Shown: in pieces, positions 44,115 to 51,562 of the stretch
How positions within the stretch are numbered: the stretch's first letter is position 1
How the letters are laid out: the number at the start of each line of letters is the position of its first letter
Origin: Bordetella genomosp. 8
GTDB taxonomy: Bacteria > Pseudomonadota > Gammaproteobacteria > Burkholderiales > Burkholderiaceae_B
Direction: 5' to 3'
Length of the DNA: 64,000 nucleotides
Assembly (NCBI RefSeq): GCF_002119685.1
Contig: NZ_CP021108.1
Span: forward strand, 2,108,001-2,172,000
Notes under the pieces: generated by a model
The model's database searches: none
Told to the model about the DNA's origin: nothing
Seen by the model: only the letters and a program-made list of their open reading frames with translations
Made by a program: the position numbers and the translations under genes

Positions 44115-45092
44115 ATGAACCGCAGACTGATCATCCAGGCGGGCGTCGCGCTATGCGCGCAAGCCGTGATCGCATCGGCGTCGGCGCAGTCCGCGTCCGA
44201 CTTTCCCACGCGCACCGTGCGCATCGTTTCCGGACTGGCGGCCGGCAGCAGCATGGACCTGGTCGCGCGCACCATCAGTCCCAAGCTGGCCGAGCTGTGG
44301 GGCCAGGCAGTGATCGTCGAAAACCGCGCCGGCGCGGCGGGCAATATTGCCGCCGAGCACGTTGCCCGCGCGGACGACGGCCACACGCTGCTGATCGCGC
44401 AGAATGCGATCACGGTCAGCGCGTCGCTATATCCGCGCCTGAAGTACGACTTGCGCAAGGACCTGAAAGCCGTATCGCAGGTGACCGCGATGCCGCACGT
44501 CGTCGTGGTGACGCCGACGCTGCCGGTGAAGAACCTGCAGGATTTCATCGCGCTCGCCAAGTCCAAGCCCAACCAGCTGAACTTCAGTTCGGCGGGCATC
44601 GGCAACGCCGACGACATGGCGGCCGAACTCTTTGCCACGATGGCCAACCTGCAGATGATGCATGTGCCGTACACCGGTGGCTCCCAGGCGCTGACGGCCG
44701 CCGCTGCGGGTGACGTGCAACTGTATTTCCCGGGCCTGCCTGTCAGCCTGCCGCTGGTGAAGGCGGGCAAGGTCAAGGCATTGGCGGTCACCAGCAAGAC
44801 CCGCTCGCCGGCCTTGCCGGACGTCCCGACGATGCAGGAAGCCGGCCTGCCCGGGTATGAGACCGTGCTGTGGTACGGCGTGTACGCGCCGGCGTCCATG
44901 CCCGACGCGACGGTCAAGCGCATCTCCGCCGACATCCGGAAGGCCTTGCAGATGCCTGACGTGAAGGAAAAGCTGGGTGGCGCCGGCATCGACGTGGTGG
45001 GTAGTACGCCGGAGCAATTCCAGGCCTACACCAACTCGGAAATCGATCGCTGGGCCACCATCGTGCGCGAGCGCAATCTGAAGGTGGATTGA
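44115..45092 (+). CDS. TctC/Bug-family periplasmic solute-binding protein
   Basis: A 325-residue receptor; signal peptide MNRRLIIQAGVALCAQAVIA with cleavage near ASASAQ. The Bug motifs are VRIVSGLAAGSSMDLVAR, VIVENRAGAAGNIAAE and DGHTLLIAQNA. The C-terminal half has ALPDVPTMQEAGLPGYE. It is the last gene of the AtuA-like operon (73 bp after Ldh) and most likely binds the operon's substrate. No TctA/TctB membrane partners are nearby, as is usual for orphan Bug proteins. AGGAGG precedes the start. Confidence 0.94.
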   Translation: MNRRLIIQAGVALCAQAVIASASAQSASDFPTRTVRIVSGLAAGSSMDLVARTISPKLAELWGQAVIVENRAGAAGNIAAEHVARADDGHTLLIAQNAITVSASLYPRLKYDLRKDLKAVSQVTAMPHVVVVTPTLPVKNLQDFIALAKSKPNQLNFSSAGIGNADDMAAELFATMANLQMMHVPYTGGSQALTAAAAGDVQLYFPGLPVSLPLVKAGKVKALAVTSKTRSPALPDVPTMQEAGLPGYETVLWYGVYAPASMPDATVKRISADIRKALQMPDVKEKLGGAGIDVVGSTPEQFQAYTNSEIDRWATIVRERNLKVD

Positions 45093-45117
45093 GCGCTGTC
45101 GCGTGACGTTTTCATCT

Positions 45118-45147
45118 CCGCCATCGCATGCGCTGGCGGTTTTTTTT
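45118..45147 (+). terminator. Rho-independent terminator after the AtuA-like operon
   Basis: CCGCCA (45118-45123) and TGGCGG (45134-45139) pair across a 10-nt loop, followed by eight T (45140-45147). It closes the catabolic operon 25 bp after the Bug stop codon and before comM. Confidence 0.85.
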
Positions 45148-45181
45148 CATACTGCGCTTTTCTTCCCGAACAAGCGTAGTC

Positions 45182-46696
45182 ATGAGTCTTGCCGTCTTGA
45201 ACAGCCGCGCGCTGGTGGGGCTGCACGCGGCGCCGGTCCACGTCGAAACGCACGTGGCCGCCGGCTTGCCGTCATTCGCGGTGGTCGGCCTGGCCGACGT
45301 GGCGGTGCGCGAAAGCCGCGAACGCGTGCGTGCCGCGATCCAGAACAGCGGCTTCGAGTTCCCTGCCGGCCGGCTCACCGTCAGCCTGTCGCCGGCCGAC
45401 CTGCGCAAGGAATCGGCGCGCTTCGATCTGCCGATCGCGGTGGGCGTCTTGTTGGCCTCAGGCCAGATCGCCATGCCGGAATTGTTGTCCAAGAACGGTG
45501 TGTCGAGCCTGTCCAGGCTGGTGCTGGCGGGCGAGCTCTCCTTGACCGGCGTGCTGGTTCCCGTGGCCGCGCCCCTGGCGATCGCGCTAGGGGTGGCGCG
45601 CGACCAGCCGGACGCCACGCTCATCCTGCCCGCGGCCAGCGCGGCCCAGGCTGCCCATGTGCCGGGATTGCAGGTGTTGTCCGCGGGGACGCTGGCCGAC
45701 GTGGTGGCCCATTTATGCGATCGGGCGCCTTTGCCGGTCGCGCATCCCGCGCCGTGGCCCGTCGCGGCGGATGGCCCTTGCCTGTCGGAGGTGAAAGGGC
45801 AGTGCGGCGCGCGGCGCGCGCTGGAGCTCGCGGCCGCGGGCGGGCATAGCCTGTTGATGGTTGGGCCACCCGGCGCGGGCAAGAGCATGCTCGCGCACCG
45901 TTTGCCGGGCTTGCTGCCGCCTCTGGCGCACCTGCAGGCGCTGGAGGTATCCGCCATCGCGGGGCTGGCGATGGGGAATGCATCGTTCGATCTGCGGCCG
46001 CCGTTCCGCGCGCCGCATCATGGCGCGACCGCCGTGGCGCTGGTGGGTGGTGGAGCGCGCGTGCGTCCCGGGGAAATCAGCCTGGCTCACCATGGGGTGC
46101 TGTTCCTCGATGAATTGCCCGAATTCGACCGCCGCGCGCTCGAAGCGCTGCGCGAGCCGCTGGAAACCGGTCGAGTATCGATCGCCCGCGCGGCACGTAC
46201 GCTGGAATACCCCGCGCGTTTTCAACTCATCGCGGCGATGAATCCTTGTCCCTGCGGTTGGCGCGGCCATCCACGCATTGCCTGCCGCTGCACGCCGGAA
46301 CAGGCGGATCGCTACCGCGCGAGGTTGTCCGGCCCCTTGCTGGACCGCATCGACCTGCAGATCGAACTGCCGCCGCCGGCGCCGGACTGGATGGACGGCC
46401 CGCCGGGTGAGGCCTCCGCGCCGGTGCGCGAGCGTGTCGTTGCCTGCCGGGAACGGCAGCAGGCGCGCCAGGGCAAACTCAACGCCCGGCTCGATGCGCG
46501 GGAACTGGATGAGCATTGCCGCCTGACCGGCGAGGCGCGCGCTTTGCTGAGACAGGCGATGATGCGCCTGAACGCCTCGGGCCGCGCCGCGCATCGCGTG
46601 CTGCGGGTGACCAGGACGGCGGCCGATCTGGAAGGCGTGGATATCGTCGGTCCCGGGCATATCGCCGAAGGCGTGCAGTTGCGGCAGCCATCATGA
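45182..46696 (+). CDS. comM: ComM/YifB-family AAA+ ATPase (Mg-chelatase-like)
   Basis: A 504-residue ATPase that in other bacteria acts as a hexameric helicase promoting branch migration in natural transformation. The N-terminus MSLAVLNSRALVGLHAAPV and FAVVGLADVAVRESRERVRA are the YifB/ComM block. Walker A is GPPGAGKSMLAHRL, Walker B VLFLDELPEF. A zinc-like NPCPCGWRGHPRIACRC region and the C-terminal Mg_chelatase_C domain (SGRAAHRVLRVTRTAADL) are intact. ATG 45182 gives the family start; the open frame upstream is the terminator region. Confidence 0.95.
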   Translation: MSLAVLNSRALVGLHAAPVHVETHVAAGLPSFAVVGLADVAVRESRERVRAAIQNSGFEFPAGRLTVSLSPADLRKESARFDLPIAVGVLLASGQIAMPELLSKNGVSSLSRLVLAGELSLTGVLVPVAAPLAIALGVARDQPDATLILPAASAAQAAHVPGLQVLSAGTLADVVAHLCDRAPLPVAHPAPWPVAADGPCLSEVKGQCGARRALELAAAGGHSLLMVGPPGAGKSMLAHRLPGLLPPLAHLQALEVSAIAGLAMGNASFDLRPPFRAPHHGATAVALVGGGARVRPGEISLAHHGVLFLDELPEFDRRALEALREPLETGRVSIARAARTLEYPARFQLIAAMNPCPCGWRGHPRIACRCTPEQADRYRARLSGPLLDRIDLQIELPPPAPDWMDGPPGEASAPVRERVVACRERQQARQGKLNARLDARELDEHCRLTGEARALLRQAMMRLNASGRAAHRVLRVTRTAADLEGVDIVGPGHIAEGVQLRQPS

Positions 46697-46719
46697 GCAG
46701 ATGAACATGGGAGATGAAC

Positions 46720-46878
46720 ATGCGTGATCGAACGAAGGTCGGCGCGGTCCTGGCCGCCATGGTGCTGGCGATGCTGCTGAGCGGCTGCGCCGCCGATCCC
46801 GCGCAGCGGGTGAACGGCGACGCGTGGCGCCATGGCTTCAGCTATGCAGGCCCCAACTACCCGGATACCGGGTGGTGA
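46720..46878 (+). CDS. Tiny lipoprotein after comM (52 aa)
   Basis: A 52-residue product: MRDRTKVGAVLAAMVLAMLL then SGC, giving a basic N-terminus, hydrophobic core and lipobox LLSGC with lipidated cysteine at residue 23. The mature part is about 30 residues (ADPAQRVNGDAWRHGFSYAG and a PNYPDTGW end). GGGAGA five bases before ATG 46720 supports translation; ATG 46714 is a possible alternative. It ends 8 bp before the convergent phospholipase stop. Function unknown. Confidence 0.65.
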   Translation: MRDRTKVGAVLAAMVLAMLLSGCAADPAQRVNGDAWRHGFSYAGPNYPDTGW

Positions 46879-46885
46879 TGGCGGC

Positions 46886-49183
46886 CTAGAACCCGTCCGC
46901 CAATCCCATGGCCGGATCGCTGACGGAGTGGCGGCCAGTCTCGATGCGGCCGGCCACGCGGCGCACGAAGCTGGGGTCGGAATCCGCCGTCACCATCAGG
47001 TCGTACCAGTTGCCGGTGTCGCGCAGCACCAGCGTCATGATGGCCTGGCGGCCAGGACGCACCGTCGCCGTCCAGGAACCACTGCGCCTGTCGACGTCGA
47101 AGTCGCCGCCACGGGCGCGCAGGTCGCCATAGGCCTTGTTCGACCTGACGGTGAATTCCACAGGGCGGTCGCCGTCGTTGCGAGCGGTCAGGCGCACATT
47201 GCCGCTTCTGCCGTCCGGCTCGAATTCGATTTCCGGCGCGGCCGCCTTGCGCTTGTCCTGCACGCCAAGATCGCCGGCCAGATGGCGGTGGAAGCCGTTG
47301 GGACCCAGGATCCACAAGTCGTACTCGCCGTTGTCGGCGCCTGCCGACCAGTCGTCCTGCAGCGAGCGGTGCGCTTCCACCATGTAGCGGCGCGGCACGC
47401 GATCCAGGTGCAGCTTGTCGTACACGTGAAAGACGGCGCCCGCGTCGCCCGAATTGACGAACTTCAGCGTGACCTGGTCGCGGCGCGCGTCGGTCTCGAC
47501 CTGCAGGCCCAGCTCATAGGGCAGGGCGCGCGACGGGCGTATGCCGCTGGCCTGCACCGGCATATTCGGCGTGGCCGGCGGGTTGATCTTGGGCGCGCTC
47601 TGCTGCGAGGCGGTCAGCGCATCGACCTGGTCCTTGGTCGCGCTGCCGTTCAGGACCGGCAACGGCTCGGCATTCGGATTCTCGAAGTTGAAGGCGCTGG
47701 TCAGGTCGCCGCACACCGCCCGGCGGTATTTGCTGATCTGCGGCTCCTGCACGCCGAAGCGCTTTTCCAGGAACATCAGCGTGGAGGTGTGGTCGAAGAC
47801 CTGCGAATTCACCCAGCCGCCGCGGCTCCAGGGCGAGACCACCCATAGCGGCACGCGCGGGCCCGGGCCGTAGGGCCGGCCGTCCTGGGCCGGCTGGCTG
47901 GGCGTGGCGGGCGTGTAGTTGTGGTACTCGACGGCCATGTCTTCCGCACGCAGGGTGACGGCGCCGGCCAGGCTGCCGTCCGGATTGTGCGAAGGCGCGG
48001 TGGGCGGTGGCAGGTGGTCGAAAAAGCCGTCGTTTTCGTCGTAATTGATCAGCAGGACGGTCTTGCTCCAGACCTCCGGGTCGGCGGTGAGCGCGTCCAG
48101 CACTTCCTGCACATACCAGCCGCCCTTGATCGGGCTCGACGGGCCGGGGTGTTCGCTATAGGCCGACGGCGCGATGATCCAGGAAACTTCCGGCAGCTTG
48201 CCGGCCTGGATGTCGGCGCGGAAGGTCTCCAGGAAGCCCTGCGGCATGGTGTTGGCGAAGCCCTTGGCCAGCGGGCTCAGCGCGTCGTCCGTGAGTGGGT
48301 CGTAGGCCGGACCGGCGAGATTCACGTCCTGTGTGATGTCGGTCTTGGGCACGTAGACGGGACGGCGCGACGGTGGCATCTTCTCGATTTCCGCGCGCCA
48401 GTGGCGGAAGCTCATCATTTCATTGCAGCCGTAGTTGTCGATCAGGCTCTGGTAGACCTTCCACGACACTCCGGCTTTCTGCAGGCGATCGGCGTAGGTG
48501 GTCCAGGTCCAGCCTTCGGTGGACGGGCCGATATCGTTGCCGCCGTTGTACTGGTTGTTGAGCACGGCGACGTTCACCGGACCGCCTTCCGTCGGGTCCA
48601 GGCCGTTCGGGCCGTTGGTGCCCGTCCAGTAGAACAGGCGGTTGGCGATGGTGCCGGTATGCATGCCGCAGTGATAGTGGTCACAGAGCGTGAAAGCCTC
48701 GGCCAGCGCGCGCTGGAAGGGCACTTCGGCTTCTTCGTAATAACCCATGGAAAGCGGGTTCTTGGCATCCGGCCAGTTGCTCATGCGGCCCTGGTCCCAG
48801 GCGGCCTGCGTATCCGCCCAGGTGTGCGGGGTGCTGCCGGCGCGTTGCGCGTTGCCCTGGTTTTCGTCCAGGTGATAGGGTGTGTAAGTGGTGGGCGGGC
48901 TGGTCTTGCTGTAGGTCTGGTAGAAGACGTTCTGGCCATTGGCGACCGGTACCGCGAAGCGGTCCCCGAAGCCGCGCACGCCGCGGAAAGTGCCGAAGTA
49001 GCCGTCGAAGGAACGGTTTTCCATCATCAGCAGGACCACGTGCTTGACGTCCTTGATCGTGCCGGTGTCGTGGTGCGCCGGGATGGCCAGGGCGCGCCGG
49101 ATGCCGGGCGGGAAGGTGGCCAGGGCGGCGGCCGACAGGCCGGATGTGGCAACGTTCTGAAGGAACTTGCGGCGGGAGGTCAT
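46886..49183 (-). CDS. Phosphocholine-type phospholipase C (Tat-exported)
   Basis: A 765-residue enzyme of the PlcH/PlcN phosphoesterase family. The Tat signal is MTSRRKFLQNVATSG, with Ala-rich core and cleavage near RRALA. The catalytic domain has VKHVVLLMMENRSFDGYFGT (metal and nucleophile region), SWIIAPSAYSEHPGPSSPI, NYDENDGFFDHLPPP and SPWSRGGWV. Two C-terminal beta-rich (DUF756-type) repeats follow from about residue 540. It should hydrolyse phosphatidylcholine or sphingomyelin outside the cytoplasm. No plcR-like partner follows. Start has AAGGA at somewhat long spacing. Confidence 0.93.
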   Translation of the reverse strand: MTSRRKFLQNVATSGLSAAALATFPPGIRRALAIPAHHDTGTIKDVKHVVLLMMENRSFDGYFGTFRGVRGFGDRFAVPVANGQNVFYQTYSKTSPPTTYTPYHLDENQGNAQRAGSTPHTWADTQAAWDQGRMSNWPDAKNPLSMGYYEEAEVPFQRALAEAFTLCDHYHCGMHTGTIANRLFYWTGTNGPNGLDPTEGGPVNVAVLNNQYNGGNDIGPSTEGWTWTTYADRLQKAGVSWKVYQSLIDNYGCNEMMSFRHWRAEIEKMPPSRRPVYVPKTDITQDVNLAGPAYDPLTDDALSPLAKGFANTMPQGFLETFRADIQAGKLPEVSWIIAPSAYSEHPGPSSPIKGGWYVQEVLDALTADPEVWSKTVLLINYDENDGFFDHLPPPTAPSHNPDGSLAGAVTLRAEDMAVEYHNYTPATPSQPAQDGRPYGPGPRVPLWVVSPWSRGGWVNSQVFDHTSTLMFLEKRFGVQEPQISKYRRAVCGDLTSAFNFENPNAEPLPVLNGSATKDQVDALTASQQSAPKINPPATPNMPVQASGIRPSRALPYELGLQVETDARRDQVTLKFVNSGDAGAVFHVYDKLHLDRVPRRYMVEAHRSLQDDWSAGADNGEYDLWILGPNGFHRHLAGDLGVQDKRKAAAPEIEFEPDGRSGNVRLTARNDGDRPVEFTVRSNKAYGDLRARGGDFDVDRRSGSWTATVRPGRQAIMTLVLRDTGNWYDLMVTADSDPSFVRRVAGRIETGRHSVSDPAMGLADGF

Positions 49184-49589
49184 CGTATGCGTTTCCTTGG
49201 GCGTGGGCTGCGAGGCCGCCGGATCTGGCGACGCGACAGAGCCTAGGGATGCGATATGACCGTTGATTGGCGCGTCTTCGCTCGCGCGGCGGCAGCCAGC
49301 CGACGTGATGGCGGTGTGCGCGGATTACGCAACTTAAGTAACGGTTAGTGACGTTGCCTTGCCGGTGAGTGGGCGCCCGGGCCCCCGGTGTTGGGGAGCC
49401 GCATGCGCGACAGCGTGCGCTGGCGGGCTGTAAGAAGTGTTTCGAGTTGGCAAATTGCGTAGGGGCCGGGTGCCTTCGTCTCCCGGGCGCCACACCATGG
49501 CCGTTGAAATACGATTGCAATTTCCGTCTTCTGGGACAGGGCGGGACGGACCGGATGCCGGCGCGCCGGACGCTGTTCGGCAGGCCGGT

Positions 49590-49619
49590 TAGACAGCTGG
49601 GCCAAAAATGCCATATAAT
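49590..49619 (+). promoter_or_regulatory. Promoter for rpmI-rplT(-pheST-ihfA)
   Basis: A perfect TATAAT at 49614-49619 and TAGACA at 49590-49595 are 18 bp apart. RNA would start near 49626 and open with a 9-bp hairpin (CTTTCCAGC 49626-49634, GCTGGAAAG 49645-49653). A dedicated promoter is needed here because infC, which often carries it, is far away. Confidence 0.75.
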
Positions 49620-49660
49620 CAAAGGCTTTCCAGCTTCAGCACGGGCTGGAAAGATCCCTG

Positions 49661-49720
49661 CAGTACCCCAACAGCAGTACCCCAACAGCAGTACCAACAA
49701 ATAGCAGTACCAACAAATGG
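49661..49720 (+). repeat. Short tandem repeats in the rpmI leader
   Basis: Four units beginning CAGTACC: two identical 14-mers CAGTACCCCAACAG (49661-49674 and 49675-49688), then two 16-mers CAGTACCAACAAATAG and CAGTACCAACAAATGG (49689-49720). The block sits in the transcribed leader just after the 5' hairpin. Two stepwise duplications are the simplest history. Confidence 0.85.
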
Positions 49721-49850
49721 TCCGGGTGGCTGTAAGCCATCGAAGACCTGCAACCGGTTTTACCCGGCGGGCAGGCACCTGCGAGGCCATAACGTTAATC
49801 AACCTTCGTCCGGCGACGGACGGCACTCCGAAAGGAAGCAAGGGACTATC

Positions 49851-50048
49851 ATGCCCAAGATGAAGACCAAGAAAAGCGCCGCCAAGCGCTTTCAGGTTCG
49901 CGGCAGCGGATCGATCAAGCGGGGTCAGGCTTTCAAGCGCCATATCCTGACCAAGAAGACCACCAAGAACAAGCGCCAGCTGCGCGGTTCGGCGGCCGTA
50001 CACGAGACGAACGTCGCCTCGGTCAAGGCCATGATGCCTTTCGCTTGA
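49851..50048 (+). CDS. rpmI: 50S ribosomal protein L35
   Basis: A 65-residue basic protein: [20 protein letters not shown] and then a lysine/arginine-rich tail with [11 protein letters not shown]. This is typical bL35. ATG 49851 follows AAGGAAGCAAGGGA. rplT begins 19 bp downstream, forming the usual rpmI-rplT pair. The long leader may be the target of L20 feedback, as in other bacteria. Confidence 0.96.
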   Translation: MPKMKTKKSAAKRFQVRGSGSIKRGQAFKRHILTKKTTKNKRQLRGSAAVHETNVASVKAMMPFA

Positions 50049-50067
50049 TAGATAACGGAGATCCACT

Positions 50068-50427
50068 ATGCCTCGCGTCAAACGCGGCGTTACCGCCCGC
50101 GCCCGTCACAAGAAAGTTCTCAACGCCGCCAAGGGCTATCGCGGCCGTCGCGGTAATGTATTCCGCATCGCCAAGCAGGCGGTCATGCGCGCCGGGCAAT
50201 ACGCCTATCGCGATCGCCGCAACAAGAAGCGTACCTTCCGCGCCCTGTGGATCACGCGTATCAATGCCGCGGTGCGTGAGCACGGCGTCACCTACAGCGT
50301 GTTCATCGCCGGCTTGAAGAAGGCGTCCATCGATCTGGACCGCAAGGTGCTGGCCGATCTGGCCGTGCGCGACAAGGCCGGCTTCGCCGCCGTGGTCCAA
50401 CAGGCCAAGGCTGCCCTGTCCGCCTGA
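50068..50427 (+). CDS. rplT: 50S ribosomal protein L20
   Basis: A 119-residue L20: [20 protein letters not shown] then [20 protein letters not shown] and a globular C-terminal half with [14 protein letters not shown]. It binds 23S rRNA early in 50S assembly and in some bacteria represses rpmI-rplT translation. Normal length. An intrinsic terminator follows within 27 bp, before pheS. Confidence 0.97.
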   Translation: MPRVKRGVTARARHKKVLNAAKGYRGRRGNVFRIAKQAVMRAGQYAYRDRRNKKRTFRALWITRINAAVREHGVTYSVFIAGLKKASIDLDRKVLADLAVRDKAGFAAVVQQAKAALSA

Positions 50428-50453
50428 TCGTTTTCGACGTATCGCGCATTGCT

Positions 50454-50488
50454 GCAAACAGGGCTGTCATGGCCCTGTTTGCGTTTTT
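50454..50488 (+). terminator. Intrinsic terminator between rplT and pheS
   Basis: GCAAACAGGGC (50454-50464), 7-nt loop, GCCCTGTTTGC (50472-50482), then GTTTTT. The perfect 11-bp stem is strong. In E. coli the same gap holds the pheM leader peptide and attenuator. Only 26 bp lie between the rplT stop and this stem, and no Phe-rich mini-ORF fits, so it is either a plain partial terminator or is controlled in another way. Confidence 0.85.
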
Positions 50489-50526
50489 GACGGCCGCATT
50501 CGTGCCGCGTTTCCTAGGCTGATGCC

Positions 50527-51549
50527 ATGACACTGTTGGTCGACGACCTGATCGCCCAGGCGAAAGAACGATTCGCGGACGCGCCCGACGCCGCCGCGCT
50601 GGAAAACGCCAAGGCGCGCTTCCTGGGCAAGGAAGGCGCGCTGACCGTGCTGCTGCGCGGCCTGGCGCAACTGACGCCGGAAGAAAAACGTGAAATGGGT
50701 GCGCGCGTGAATCGCGCCAAACAGCAGATCGAAGAACTGCTGAACCAGCGCCGCGCCGAACTGGCGCAGGCCGAGCTGGACCAGCGCCTGGCTTCCGAAA
50801 CCATCGACGTGACCCTGGCCGGACGTGGCCGCGGCGTGGGCGGCATCCATCCGGTCATCCGTACCTGGGAACGCGTCGAAACCATCTTCCGCTCCATCGG
50901 CTTCGATGTCGCCGACGGGCCCGAGATCGAGAACGACTGGACCAACTTCACCGCGTTGAACAATCCGGAAAATCATCCGGCGCGTTCCATGCAGGACACC
51001 TTCTACGTCGACATGAACGACGCCCAGGGCCTGCCGCTGCTGCTGCGCACGCATACCAGTCCCATGCAGGTGCGCTATGCCCGCATGAACAAGCCGCCGA
51101 TCAAGGTGATCGCGCCTGGCCGCACTTATCGTGTGGACAGCGATGCCACGCATTCGCCGATGTTCCATCAGGTCGAAGGCTTGTGGATCGCCGAGGACGT
51201 GTCCTTCGCCGACCTGAAAGGCGTCTACACCGACTTCCTGCGCTGCTTCTTCGAAAGCGACGACCTGGTGGTGCGTTTCCGCCCGTCATTCTTCCCGTTC
51301 ACCGAGCCGTCGGCGGAAATCGACATGATGTTCACCAGCGGCCCGAATCGCGGACGCTGGCTGGAAATCTCCGGTGCGGGGCAGGTGCACCCGGTGGTGG
51401 TGCGCAATTTCGGCCTGGATCCCGAGCGGTACATCGGCTTCGCGTTCGGCTCCGGCCTGGAGCGCCTGGCCATGCTGCGCTATGGCGTGAACGATCTGCG
51501 CCAGTTCTACGAAGGCGATCTGCGTTTCCTTCGTCAGTTCAACGAATAA
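50527..51549 (+). CDS. pheS: Phenylalanyl-tRNA synthetase alpha subunit
   Basis: A 340-residue class II catalytic subunit. The N-terminal coiled coil (about 1-90) binds tRNA. The core has [70 protein letters not shown] (motif 2 area) and [14 protein letters not shown] (motif 3). It forms an alpha2-beta2 enzyme with PheT, encoded 13 bp later. Expression may be reduced by the terminator upstream. Confidence 0.97.
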   Translation: MTLLVDDLIAQAKERFADAPDAAALENAKARFLGKEGALTVLLRGLAQLTPEEKREMGARVNRAKQQIEELLNQRRAELAQAELDQRLASETIDVTLAGRGRGVGGIHPVIRTWERVETIFRSIGFDVADGPEIENDWTNFTALNNPENHPARSMQDTFYVDMNDAQGLPLLLRTHTSPMQVRYARMNKPPIKVIAPGRTYRVDSDATHSPMFHQVEGLWIAEDVSFADLKGVYTDFLRCFFESDDLVVRFRPSFFPFTEPSAEIDMMFTSGPNRGRWLEISGAGQVHPVVVRNFGLDPERYIGFAFGSGLERLAMLRYGVNDLRQFYEGDLRFLRQFNE

Positions 51550-51562
51550 CCTACGGCTGATC

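Larger units (their letters stand above)
49184..49850. other. 667-bp intergenic region between phospholipase C and rpmI
   Basis: No convincing protein is seen. The left 400 bp must hold the phospholipase promoter (minus), not pinpointed. The right part holds the rpmI promoter (49590-49619), a start-proximal hairpin CTTTCCAGC/GCTGGAAAG (49626-49653), a short tandem repeat (49661-49720), and a leader of about 225 nt that could carry an L20 control site. Confidence 0.55.

Noticed and set aside
49337..49353. Pho box for phospholipase C (AGTAACG-N3-AGTGACG)
   Set aside because: The direct repeat has a 10-bp period, whereas PhoB sites repeat every 11 bp, and the heptamers match the consensus poorly.
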